From Bacteroidetes bacterium GWF2_33_16 (GTDB taxonomy: Bacteria; Bacteroidota; Bacteroidia; Bacteroidales; UBA12077), in the NCBI GenBank assembly GCA_001768565.1, contig MEOE01000023.1:287215-351214 (forward strand): a DNA stretch of 64,000 nt. Direction: 5' to 3'. Positions 56,586-64,000 of the stretch are shown here, piece after piece (position 1 is the stretch's first letter; every line of letters begins with the position of its first letter). The position numbers were made by a program, and so were the translations under genes. Below the pieces are notes generated by a model. The model had not been told where the DNA came from and searched no databases. It worked only from the letters and a program-made list of their open reading frames with translations.

Positions 56586-59129
56586 TTAAAAATTAATTTT
56601 AAAGCTTAATGAATATGTACGGCCAAAGCCAAAATAAACTAATGCAGTTCCAGCATCGTGATTTGAACCATCTTTAGCATCAGCAATATATTCAGTATCA
56701 AGCAGGTTATTAATGTTTCCTATTAATGTTGCATCAACCTTACCTATTTTAAAGCTGTACCTAGCATTAATATCAATTAAGCTATAATTAGGCATTTCCC
56801 ATGAATCAATACTTTCTGTTCTAGATGTAATATCAAAGTCTGCAAAAAGATTATCATAGTAATTGTAATCAGCGCCAATTTTAAATTTTGGTAGTACTTC
56901 ATAATCAATACCAATAGCAGCTGTTGTTTGTGCAGAATTACCTACATGAACATTGGTAAGATCAATAACAATTGTTTGTGATGAGCCATCATCTTCAACA
57001 ATTGTTGCATTTACATCAGCATTCCACTTCCAGTCTCCCACCGATACCATTGCGTTAATATCGAGTTTTTCCAAAGGTTTAATTGTTGAAGTAAATTCAA
57101 CTCCCATATGTGTTGCGTCCAAACCCATTAAGTTTGCAGTAACATTGTTTCCTAGAGATCTTTGTAAAGTTTTATCCATCCATACTGTGCGATACAATGT
57201 TAAATCTGCATTGATCATTTTTGATCTGTATCCATAACCAACTTCAGTAGAAAGTATTTTCTCGTGAACTGCTTCATCGTTAAAATCATTTGATCTTCCA
57301 ATAAATACAGATTCAAAATAAGGAGCCCTGGTAAAATAACCACCATTTACAAAAACATTGTGGTTTTTATTTATATTATAATTTGCACCTCCTTTTGCAG
57401 ACCAATCAATAAAACTATACCAGTCTGTAGTTTGGTCTTCAGGTAATAAGAAATAATCCGTTCTACGATACAATTGATCAGACAATGATCCAGAAATAAA
57501 TGCTGAATATTTTTCAGTTTTATACTCGCCTTGTAAGAAAAGACCTACCCAAGCTAAATCACTTAAATAATAATAAGAAATATAGTCTCCTTTATACAAT
57601 GGAGTACCAACAGCTCTATTTTGATCATTATTATTCAAATAGTAATCACCACCTAATAAGTCATCTATTTCGTAAGCATGATAACCCCTGTACCATCTTC
57701 CGTCAATACCTCCTGTTACTTCAACACCAAACAATTCAGTATTTAATGTCGATACAACTCCGTACCAATCGTGCTCGTTAATACCATTTGCAATGATAAC
57801 TTCAGAACCATTAACTCGGTTTTCGTTTCTTGCAATTGCAGCTTCCCAATCAATATATCCTTCAGGAGTCATAAGAGTTGTAGCGTAAGGCAACCCGGTA
57901 TTAAAATCCTTTGAAACTAAACTTGAGTTTCCATGCGTTCTTCTACCACCACCTTTTGAAATTGATGCATAAGCAGCTGTAGATAAATTCGACTTTTCAT
58001 TAATTGTCCAATAGTGGTTTAAAGAAAGTTGCGGTTTATGATAGTAGTTGTATGCATAAGCAGTGTTATATATCTCGCCATCACGATAGCCATAATCAGA
58101 ATTGAATTTGATTCCATCGGGATGATTTCTATACTCTTCAATTGTGTGCATTAAATTTCGTTGATTATGCCACTGAGGTGCTCCAAATGCGGTGAATGAC
58201 AAACTTTGATTATCATTAATTCTTTTAGAAACATTTAAGAAATAAGACCAGCCTTCGAAATTTGTACCTTTAACATATCCATCACCAAATGTATGAGCAC
58301 CAGAGAGAGTAATAGCCCATCCGTTTTCTAATAACCCTGTAGAAAGAGTAAATGCTTGTTTGGTATAACCATCATTTCCAATACCATAATAAATATTTCC
58401 ACCTGTTTTTACATCGGTCGTTTTGGTTAAGATATTAATAGTGCCACCAACTGAGGAAATAGCTAATTTCGAAGCACCTAATCCGCGTTGAACCTGCATT
58501 ATTTGAGTAACATCTGATAAGCCAGCCCAATTTGACCAGTAAACTTTACCATTTTCCTGACCGTTAACAGGAACTCCATTAATTAAAACACCAATATTAT
58601 TTGAGTCAAAACCACGAAGATAAATACGGCTATCACCATAACCACCTCCACCTTTTGTTGCATAAACGCTTGGAGTAGATTTTAGGATTTCGGGATATTC
58701 TTGTGTTCCTAATTTTTCTAAAATTACTTCTGGTTTTATAGTAGAGATTGCCACAGGAGTTTCTCTATCTCTTGCAAAAGAAGAAACAATACGTATTTCT
58801 TCTAAACCAATAGAATTTGGCTCCAGACCTATTGCTCCAAGGTCAATTTCTTCACCTTGTTGTAGATTTACATCCCAACTTTTTTCTAAATAACCAACAT
58901 AAGAGAATACAAGCTTTTGTGAGCCTGAAGGTACGTCAAGTGTAAAGCTTCCGTTTAATGATGTTGCAGCACCAATAGTAGTACCTTCAACAACAATAGA
59001 AGCCCCAATTAGTACCTCGCCGTTTTGTGCATCAACGAGAATACCTTTTACTTTAGATTGGCTAAACGATGCAAACGAAACAAGCATCAAAGCCAGAATT
59101 AAGAATTTTCGTCTAAAAATTTTCATCAT
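56586..59129 (-). CDS. TonB-dependent outer-membrane receptor
   Basis: An 847-residue receptor: signal peptide (FLILALMLVSFASFSQ), carboxypeptidase-regulatory-like domain (about 25-105; KGILVDAQNGEVLIGASI, VFSYVGYLEKSWD), plug domain (PVAISTIKPEVILEKLGTQE, GDSRIYLRGFDSNNIGVLINGVP) and a barrel ending YSLSFKINF. The plug GGTINILTK is present. It imports a ligand with TonB energy. The partner lipoprotein gene follows after 22 bases. Ligand class cannot be inferred; a siderophore, B12 or peptide are possible. Confidence 0.94.
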   Translation of the reverse strand: MMKIFRRKFLILALMLVSFASFSQSKVKGILVDAQNGEVLIGASIVVEGTTIGAATSLNGSFTLDVPSGSQKLVFSYVGYLEKSWDVNLQQGEEIDLGAIGLEPNSIGLEEIRIVSSFARDRETPVAISTIKPEVILEKLGTQEYPEILKSTPSVYATKGGGGYGDSRIYLRGFDSNNIGVLINGVPVNGQENGKVYWSNWAGLSDVTQIMQVQRGLGASKLAISSVGGTINILTKTTDVKTGGNIYYGIGNDGYTKQAFTLSTGLLENGWAITLSGAHTFGDGYVKGTNFEGWSYFLNVSKRINDNQSLSFTAFGAPQWHNQRNLMHTIEEYRNHPDGIKFNSDYGYRDGEIYNTAYAYNYYHKPQLSLNHYWTINEKSNLSTAAYASISKGGGRRTHGNSSLVSKDFNTGLPYATTLMTPEGYIDWEAAIARNENRVNGSEVIIANGINEHDWYGVVSTLNTELFGVEVTGGIDGRWYRGYHAYEIDDLLGGDYYLNNNDQNRAVGTPLYKGDYISYYYLSDLAWVGLFLQGEYKTEKYSAFISGSLSDQLYRRTDYFLLPEDQTTDWYSFIDWSAKGGANYNINKNHNVFVNGGYFTRAPYFESVFIGRSNDFNDEAVHEKILSTEVGYGYRSKMINADLTLYRTVWMDKTLQRSLGNNVTANLMGLDATHMGVEFTSTIKPLEKLDINAMVSVGDWKWNADVNATIVEDDGSSQTIVIDLTNVHVGNSAQTTAAIGIDYEVLPKFKIGADYNYYDNLFADFDITSRTESIDSWEMPNYSLIDINARYSFKIGKVDATLIGNINNLLDTEYIADAKDGSNHDAGTALVYFGFGRTYSLSFKINF

Positions 59130-59169
59130 AGATTTGTTTTAAGGTTTGGGTTCATTAATATTAAATTTT

Positions 59170-59177
59170 CAAATGTA
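59170..59177 (-). promoter_or_regulatory. -7 box of the TonB receptor gene
   Basis: On the minus strand TACATTTG matches TAnnTTTG and lies 41 bases before the ATG. No TTG at -33. The rest of the 59130-59476 gap is AT-rich; I see no other feature there. Confidence 0.5.
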
Positions 59178-59476
59178 GTTTCTCTAAGGATGGTAAATTT
59201 AAATAAAATATTAAGTTATTGATATTTTAATGCTAGCATAATATTAACAATACTGTGTTGATTTATTAATGTTAAAACCACATTAAACCCATTAAAATAA
59301 AAGGGAAAGTATAGAATTTATTAAAAATGATCTGGCAAATAAAAACAATACACTATCATTTTTTGTAATTTTTAACTAGAATGTTATAAATATTTAGAAA
59401 TATATTCTGTTGCCTTTTGCTAATAATCTGATTTTCTCAACAATTCGAAATCTACAATAAGTGCTTAATTAAAACA

Positions 59477-61834
59477 TTATTTATTATAACTATAATCATA
59501 TCCATAATTATAGTTATAACCTATCTTCTTTGTAGAAATATCATTAATAATTAGACTAAAAGTTTTCATGTTTTTCTTCTCTAAACTTGAAAACAATTGC
59601 GATACCATCTTTTTTCGTGTATAATTATGTCGAATAATAAATACTGTTCTGTCTGCATATTTTTCGAGCAAGAGAGCATCAGATACAATACCAATTGGCG
59701 GTGTGTCAAGAACAATGTAATCAAAAAGATTTTTTAACTCTTCAAAAAGAACTTTGGTTTTTGATGATGCAATTAATTCGGAAGGATTTGGGGGGATTGG
59801 TCCTGTGGGTATTACTTTTAAATTGGTTATTTCTGTTTCGAATATTATATCTTCTATTTTACAGTTTCCACTCAGATAAGTACTTAATCCTTTCTCTTTA
59901 TCTAATTCCAATAATTTAGAAACAGATGGTCTTCTAAGATCAAAACTCAATAAAACAACTCTTTTTTGGTACAAAGCAAAACTTGTTGCTAAATTTAAAG
60001 ATACAAAACTTTTTCCCTCTTCTGTTGTTGTTGAAGTTACCATTATCACCGGATTTTTATGGTCGCCCAAAACATATTGAAAGTTTGCACGCAGGGATCT
60101 AAAAGATTCGGCAATAATTGAATTTGGATAATTGTGCAAAACCATTGAACTATTCTCTTTATTATGAATAATATTTCCTAAAACGGCCTTGTCAGTAATT
60201 TTCTCTATATCCGAAACATCTGTTATTTTATCGTTAAAATAATCATATAATAAAATACAACAAACAGGAAGCCCCAATCCCATTAATAATCCGATTAATA
60301 GTATTATTTTTTTATTAGGTGATACAGGATCGTTGTTCACCAACTTGGGAAAGTCAATAATCTCATTTTCAGGGAAATTAGATGCTTTTGCTATTTGCAA
60401 CTCAGATTTTTTTCTTAATAAAAAGGTATACAGAGCATCTTGAAGCTGAAACTCTCTTTCGTATGTAAATAATTTTCGTTGAGTTTCCGGAAGTGATTTT
60501 ACATCTATGGTTAATTTATCAATTCTTTCATTAATATCTATTAGAGACATTTCTGTTCTTTCGATTGAATTTAAAATATTTTCTAACAAGGTATTTTTCT
60601 GATTTTCAATTTTGATTTTTACACTTTCTAAATAAGGATTATCTTTTTTTGAATTAACCATTACATCAACTTTTTCGGAATAAAGACTGTTTAACTCAAT
60701 AATTAAACTATTCAATAATGCATCGCTTATACCCATAGACGATGGAGCTATAATGTCCTGAAAATCTTTGTTCTCAGACAGGTATTCTTTTAAATAAGTA
60801 TAGTATTTATGTTTAAGCAATAATTCTGCTTTTTGTGTTTGCAAACTTTCAAGATTTTGATATGACTGTTGTGATTGAAAATCAATATTCATTACCTTTT
60901 GTGAGGATTTGTACTTCTCCAAATTATTTTCAGCATTCATCAACGAATCCGAAATAGCATTTATCTGGCTATTAATAAAATCGATTGTGTTTATTGCTAT
61001 TTTATTTTTCTTTTCAACACCTCGATTCAAATAAACATCAATTAGTTTATTCAAGAAGTCAATTGATTTTGAAGCATTTTCGCCATCATAAAAAATCTTA
61101 ACAATAGATGAATATTTTATTCCTTCGATTTGTTTTTGTTGAAATTCTACAACCAAAGATTCAAGCGTTCTAAATCTGAATATGTATATTTTACCAATAT
61201 CAATCTCTGTTAATTCCTTTATTTTAATTTTAAAATTTCTTCCAATAAAGTATTCGTCAGCTGGAATAGTATCATCAATAATTAAATTCTCAAAAACATC
61301 CACAACTTTTTCTTCGCTAAATAAATATGCCAGCGCCTCTTTCGCCTCGGTCCAAACATGAAACTTCCCGTTTTTAAGTTTTTGAATATATATTTCAATT
61401 TCGGCAGGCTGCAAATAGGCTGAATCATATTCAATAATAAAGGGTGTTCTATTATAGATTTCGTTTACTCTAAATTTCTCTTTTTCATAATACGAAACGT
61501 TAAAATTTAGTTCTCTAATTGTTCTTTCAGTAAGAAAATAAGAGCTAAGAATTTCTATTTCATTTTTCAATTTGTACTCAGCCATAGAACTATATGGTGA
61601 AACTACACTTTGAATAATTGCATCGGGATCCATTAAAGACTGTTCGTCTTTAATAAGAATTGAAGATCCTACCCTATAAACCGGAGATGTTGTTTTAATT
61701 ACAACAAATGATATTATTAATCCCAATAATATAGACACAGGAAATACATACCAAAATTTTAACAGCTTATTTAAATACGCTTTAAAATCAATAGTTTCTT
61801 CTTCAAAACTTTGAAATTGATTGTTATTAACCAT
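59477..61834 (-). CDS. Polysaccharide co-polymerase/tyrosine autokinase (Wzc-like)
   Basis: A 785-residue BY-kinase. It has an N-terminal Wzz domain with a helix (FPVSILLGLIISFVVIKTT), a long coiled-coil loop, a second helix (KKIILLIGLLMGLGLPVCCILL) and a cytoplasmic kinase: Walker A with K608 (TTTEEGKSFVSLN), Walker A' (LSFDLRRP) and Walker B (DYIVLDTPP). The C-terminus is the tyrosine cluster YNYNYGYDYSYNK, the usual autophosphorylation tail. It controls chain length and export of capsule or exopolysaccharide. It is 30 bases downstream of the Wza-like gene. Confidence 0.95.
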   Translation of the reverse strand: MVNNNQFQSFEEETIDFKAYLNKLLKFWYVFPVSILLGLIISFVVIKTTSPVYRVGSSILIKDEQSLMDPDAIIQSVVSPYSSMAEYKLKNEIEILSSYFLTERTIRELNFNVSYYEKEKFRVNEIYNRTPFIIEYDSAYLQPAEIEIYIQKLKNGKFHVWTEAKEALAYLFSEEKVVDVFENLIIDDTIPADEYFIGRNFKIKIKELTEIDIGKIYIFRFRTLESLVVEFQQKQIEGIKYSSIVKIFYDGENASKSIDFLNKLIDVYLNRGVEKKNKIAINTIDFINSQINAISDSLMNAENNLEKYKSSQKVMNIDFQSQQSYQNLESLQTQKAELLLKHKYYTYLKEYLSENKDFQDIIAPSSMGISDALLNSLIIELNSLYSEKVDVMVNSKKDNPYLESVKIKIENQKNTLLENILNSIERTEMSLIDINERIDKLTIDVKSLPETQRKLFTYEREFQLQDALYTFLLRKKSELQIAKASNFPENEIIDFPKLVNNDPVSPNKKIILLIGLLMGLGLPVCCILLYDYFNDKITDVSDIEKITDKAVLGNIIHNKENSSMVLHNYPNSIIAESFRSLRANFQYVLGDHKNPVIMVTSTTTEEGKSFVSLNLATSFALYQKRVVLLSFDLRRPSVSKLLELDKEKGLSTYLSGNCKIEDIIFETEITNLKVIPTGPIPPNPSELIASSKTKVLFEELKNLFDYIVLDTPPIGIVSDALLLEKYADRTVFIIRHNYTRKKMVSQLFSSLEKKNMKTFSLIINDISTKKIGYNYNYGYDYSYNK

Positions 61835-61864
61835 ATGGAAATCCCAATTACAACAAAAATTTAT

Positions 61865-62641
61865 TTATTTGAACAATGCTATTACAATTGCGGCTGTTGA
61901 AATCGTTGATAAGATTATTGAATATGGGAAATTATCAAATGCAAATGATTTGCTTTTTAAGGGTTCAATATAAACAACATCATTAGGCATTAAATAAAAC
62001 TGATCAGATTGGAGCACCCCATTGTCAGTTAAATCAATATAATACATTTCGGAGCCGGTAATTGTCTGGCGAACAAGTTTTACTTTTTTAAGATTTCCAA
62101 AATTTCTTGATCCCCCTGCCTCAGCAACTGCTTGCAAAATATTAATCTGCTTATTATCAATAATAAATGTACCTGGATTTTCAACTTCACCTAAAACCGA
62201 AACTCTATAATTTACAAGCTGAACAACTACTGTTGCCTCTTTAAAATATTCATTTATAGTTTTTTGAAGCAAGTCGTTCACTTCTTTAATTGTCATCCCT
62301 TTAACATACACTTTGTCAATAAATGAAAAATTTATATAACCATCTTCTTCAATTCTGTAACTATTTAAATTTTGGTATGTCTGGGTCATCGGACTAGGGA
62401 AGTCGGTTTGAAATAACCTGCTGGTTTTTGGATCAACACTATGTACACTGATATAAAGCTGGTCACCGGGTTGCAAAGGATATGAGGTATTTCTATTATT
62501 GATAAATCCTGTAGAAATATCTTTAACTGATTTTTCTTGTAGTAATTGTACTTTCTTTTGTGAAACACAAGATGATAATAAAAAAACGACTACTAAAAGT
62601 CTTAGCAAAACTTTCAGATTTAAATTTGCAATTGTTTCCAT
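61865..62641 (-). CDS. Polysaccharide export outer-membrane lipoprotein (Wza-like)
   Basis: A 258-residue protein: lipobox LLSSC (C25), the poly-export domain (LQPGDQLYISVHSVDPKTSRLF, INFSFIDKVYVKGMTIKEVNDLL) and a SLBB domain (YRVSVLGEVENPGTFIIDNKQINILQAVAEAGG). The C-terminus has a hydrophobic helix (YSIILSTISTAAIVIALF). It should form the outer-membrane channel for polysaccharide and works with the Wzc-like kinase. Smaller than E. coli Wza, as usual in Bacteroidota. Confidence 0.94.
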   Translation of the reverse strand: METIANLNLKVLLRLLVVVFLLSSCVSQKKVQLLQEKSVKDISTGFINNRNTSYPLQPGDQLYISVHSVDPKTSRLFQTDFPSPMTQTYQNLNSYRIEEDGYINFSFIDKVYVKGMTIKEVNDLLQKTINEYFKEATVVVQLVNYRVSVLGEVENPGTFIIDNKQINILQAVAEAGGSRNFGNLKKVKLVRQTITGSEMYYIDLTDNGVLQSDQFYLMPNDVVYIEPLKSKSFAFDNFPYSIILSTISTAAIVIALFK

Positions 62642-62658
62642 GATATGTATTTTTTGTT

Positions 62659-64000
62659 TTATTTTTTAGTTATTTCTATTGCTTCTTTAATACTTACTTT
62701 TGATCCATTTATATAGGGAACAATAAAAGCTCCATCTACACCACAATTTCTTTTTAGAACTAACGCTTGTTGGTATGATTCGAAATTCCCGATTGAGTAT
62801 TTAAACCATCCATTTTCTTCAAATGAATAAACAATTGGTTCAATACTACAAATTTTTTGAATGGCAATATCCGATAATTCTTTTGAACTAGCAGCTATTT
62901 GAACTCTAAAAACAACTTTAGAATTATTTTGAATCCAATCTTTGATTATTTGAGGTAGAAATCTTTTTGTAGCATTTTTGGCTTCGATCACATTCATCTT
63001 TTTATCGCCTTTAAAAGCTATAACAAATGCTCCATTCACGCTACAATTTTTTCTTAACTCATTGGCATCAGCAAAATTATTGTATTCTCCAATGGCATAT
63101 TTATACCAGCCATCTTCTTGAAAATTACTTATTTTTTCAAATCCAGAATAAATATTATGTAGATTTTCTGATGTCAATTTACTTCTATCAGCAGCAATTT
63201 GAACTTTGAAGACTATGTTTTCAGAAGAAGTGGTTTCTGAAAATTTCCCACTTCGAGCAATTGATAATGGTATTTTTATCCCATCTTTGTATGCAACAAC
63301 AAATGATCCTGAAACATTTACCAATTTATTTAATGCCGTAGCTTGTTCATAGGTATTAAATTTACCTACAGAATATTTAAACCAACCTTCCTCTTCACGA
63401 ACATCAACATGCTCGTCGCCTTTATATATATTAACCAGATCATTTTCTGATAATTTGACTTTAGCTGCAGCTATTTGAACCTTAAATTCTAATCCAGCAG
63501 AAATGGTTGAAGGTCCTTGTTTTACAATCGCCTTTTTCTCCTTAGTTACTTCTGCTAATTCCTCTTTTTCCCCATCTTTGAAAGTTACAATAAATGCATC
63601 ATCAACTTTTAGTGATGCTCTAAATTGCTCCGCTTCTGAATATGATTTAAAATCACCAATAGTTAGTTTGTTCCAACCATCTTCGTTTACCATTTTTACG
63701 GTTTTGTTCCCAGAATAAATCTTCTGTAATGTATGTTGGGGTAATGGTTTCTTATCAGAAGCAATTTGTATTTTATATATTATTTCTGGGGAGATTCCAT
63801 TTTTTAAATTATCAGTTTTATTATCAATTATCTCAGCACTATAATCATTCGATTCGGGTTGTGATTTATTTATTAATATTTCTGTATTATCGGCTTGGTC
63901 TTCTTTAGGGTACTTTAATTCAGAGTATAAATATTCATCCCACGCTTTTCTTATCGAAGAAGCTGATAATGAATCTGAATAAAGAATATTATAATATGAA
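62659..64000 (-). CDS. Protein with four SPOR-like repeats (5' end outside window)
   Basis: The frame stays open to the window edge; an internal ATG at 63693 is not the start, because repeat 1 begins before it. There are four repeats of about 80 residues: about 63777-63535, 63489-63256, 63216-62980 and 62916-62674. Each has KVQIAA at the start, then IYSG, GWFKYSIGNF and a hydrophobic GAFIVAYKDG strand. This is the SPOR pattern, which binds denuded peptidoglycan. The visible N-terminal part (AWDEYLYSELKYP) is not recognised. It is 17 bases upstream of the wza-like gene and may anchor the export machine to the cell wall. Confidence 0.8.
   Translation of the reverse strand, partial: SYYNILYSDSLSASSIRKAWDEYLYSELKYPKEDQADNTEILINKSQPESNDYSAEIIDNKTDNLKNGISPEIIYKIQIASDKKPLPQHTLQKIYSGNKTVKMVNEDGWNKLTIGDFKSYSEAEQFRASLKVDDAFIVTFKDGEKEELAEVTKEKKAIVKQGPSTISAGLEFKVQIAAAKVKLSENDLVNIYKGDEHVDVREEEGWFKYSVGKFNTYEQATALNKLVNVSGSFVVAYKDGIKIPLSIARSGKFSETTSSENIVFKVQIAADRSKLTSENLHNIYSGFEKISNFQEDGWYKYAIGEYNNFADANELRKNCSVNGAFVIAFKGDKKMNVIEAKNATKRFLPQIIKDWIQNNSKVVFRVQIAASSKELSDIAIQKICSIEPIVYSFEENGWFKYSIGNFESYQQALVLKRNCGVDGAFIVPYINGSKVSIKEAIEITKK

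Overview
The window is a chromosomal stretch from a member of the Bacteroidota, probably class Bacteroidia. Support comes from the AT-rich DNA, a secreted protease with a type IX secretion (T9SS) sorting tail, a TonB-dependent receptor with a carboxypeptidase-regulatory-like N-terminus, many lipoproteins, a GldL-like membrane protein, and promoters that match the Bacteroidota form TTTG-N19-20-TAnnTTTG. Genes are mostly intact and closely packed. I see no prophage, insertion sequence, CRISPR array or rRNA operon. The only RNA gene I can support is a tRNA-Cys.

Layout. 1-3204 (minus): a LytTR response regulator followed by a propeller-type sensor, cut by the window edge. 3444-6413: a T9SS-exported papain-like protease. 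6569-9795: a MocR-type regulator, a class III aminotransferase with an extra cysteine cluster, and a membrane protein. 9880-9950: tRNA-Cys. 10075-17847 (minus): an alpha-2-macroglobulin lipoprotein and penicillin-binding protein 1C, a classic pair. 18031-25491: housekeeping and small envelope genes (FKBP isomerase, CoA-binding protein, SfsA, cysteine-cluster protein, thioredoxin-like protein, acyl-CoA ligase, APS reductase). 25529-26755 and 53345-54571: two related secreted phosphodiesterases. 26833-30721 (minus): a ROK regulator, a sugar kinase and a GH109-type enzyme, which together look like an N-acetylgalactosamine pathway. 30990-33750: an alpha/beta hydrolase and a PadR/GldL-like pair. 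34250-39307: a TetR, RND exporter, LolA-like and beta-barrel operon.

39591-50369 holds core metabolism: QueG, FolB, GlnS, CysK, CysE, TcdA, a TatD-like hydrolase, GltX and two unrelated threonine dehydrogenases in divergent orientation. 50427-53018 is a B12-dependent ribonucleotide reductase behind a leader of nearly 300 nt. 54683-59129 is a TonB receptor and lipoprotein pair. 59477-64000 carries polysaccharide export genes (tyrosine autokinase, Wza-like lipoprotein) and a partial protein with four SPOR-like repeats.

The most striking observation is upstream of cysE-cysK (44837-45031). There is a good promoter, a 28-codon leader ORF with four consecutive cysteine codons, a hairpin overlapping those codons, an alternative pairing, and a terminator just before cysE. 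This has the layout of a cysteine-sensing transcription attenuator. Other regulatory finds are a PadR palindrome inside a promoter spacer, a TetR-type inverted repeat on a -7 box, two inverted repeats sharing TTATTAA/TTAATAA half-sites in front of the ROK and kinase genes, and two clusters of short hairpins with variable arms and constant centres.
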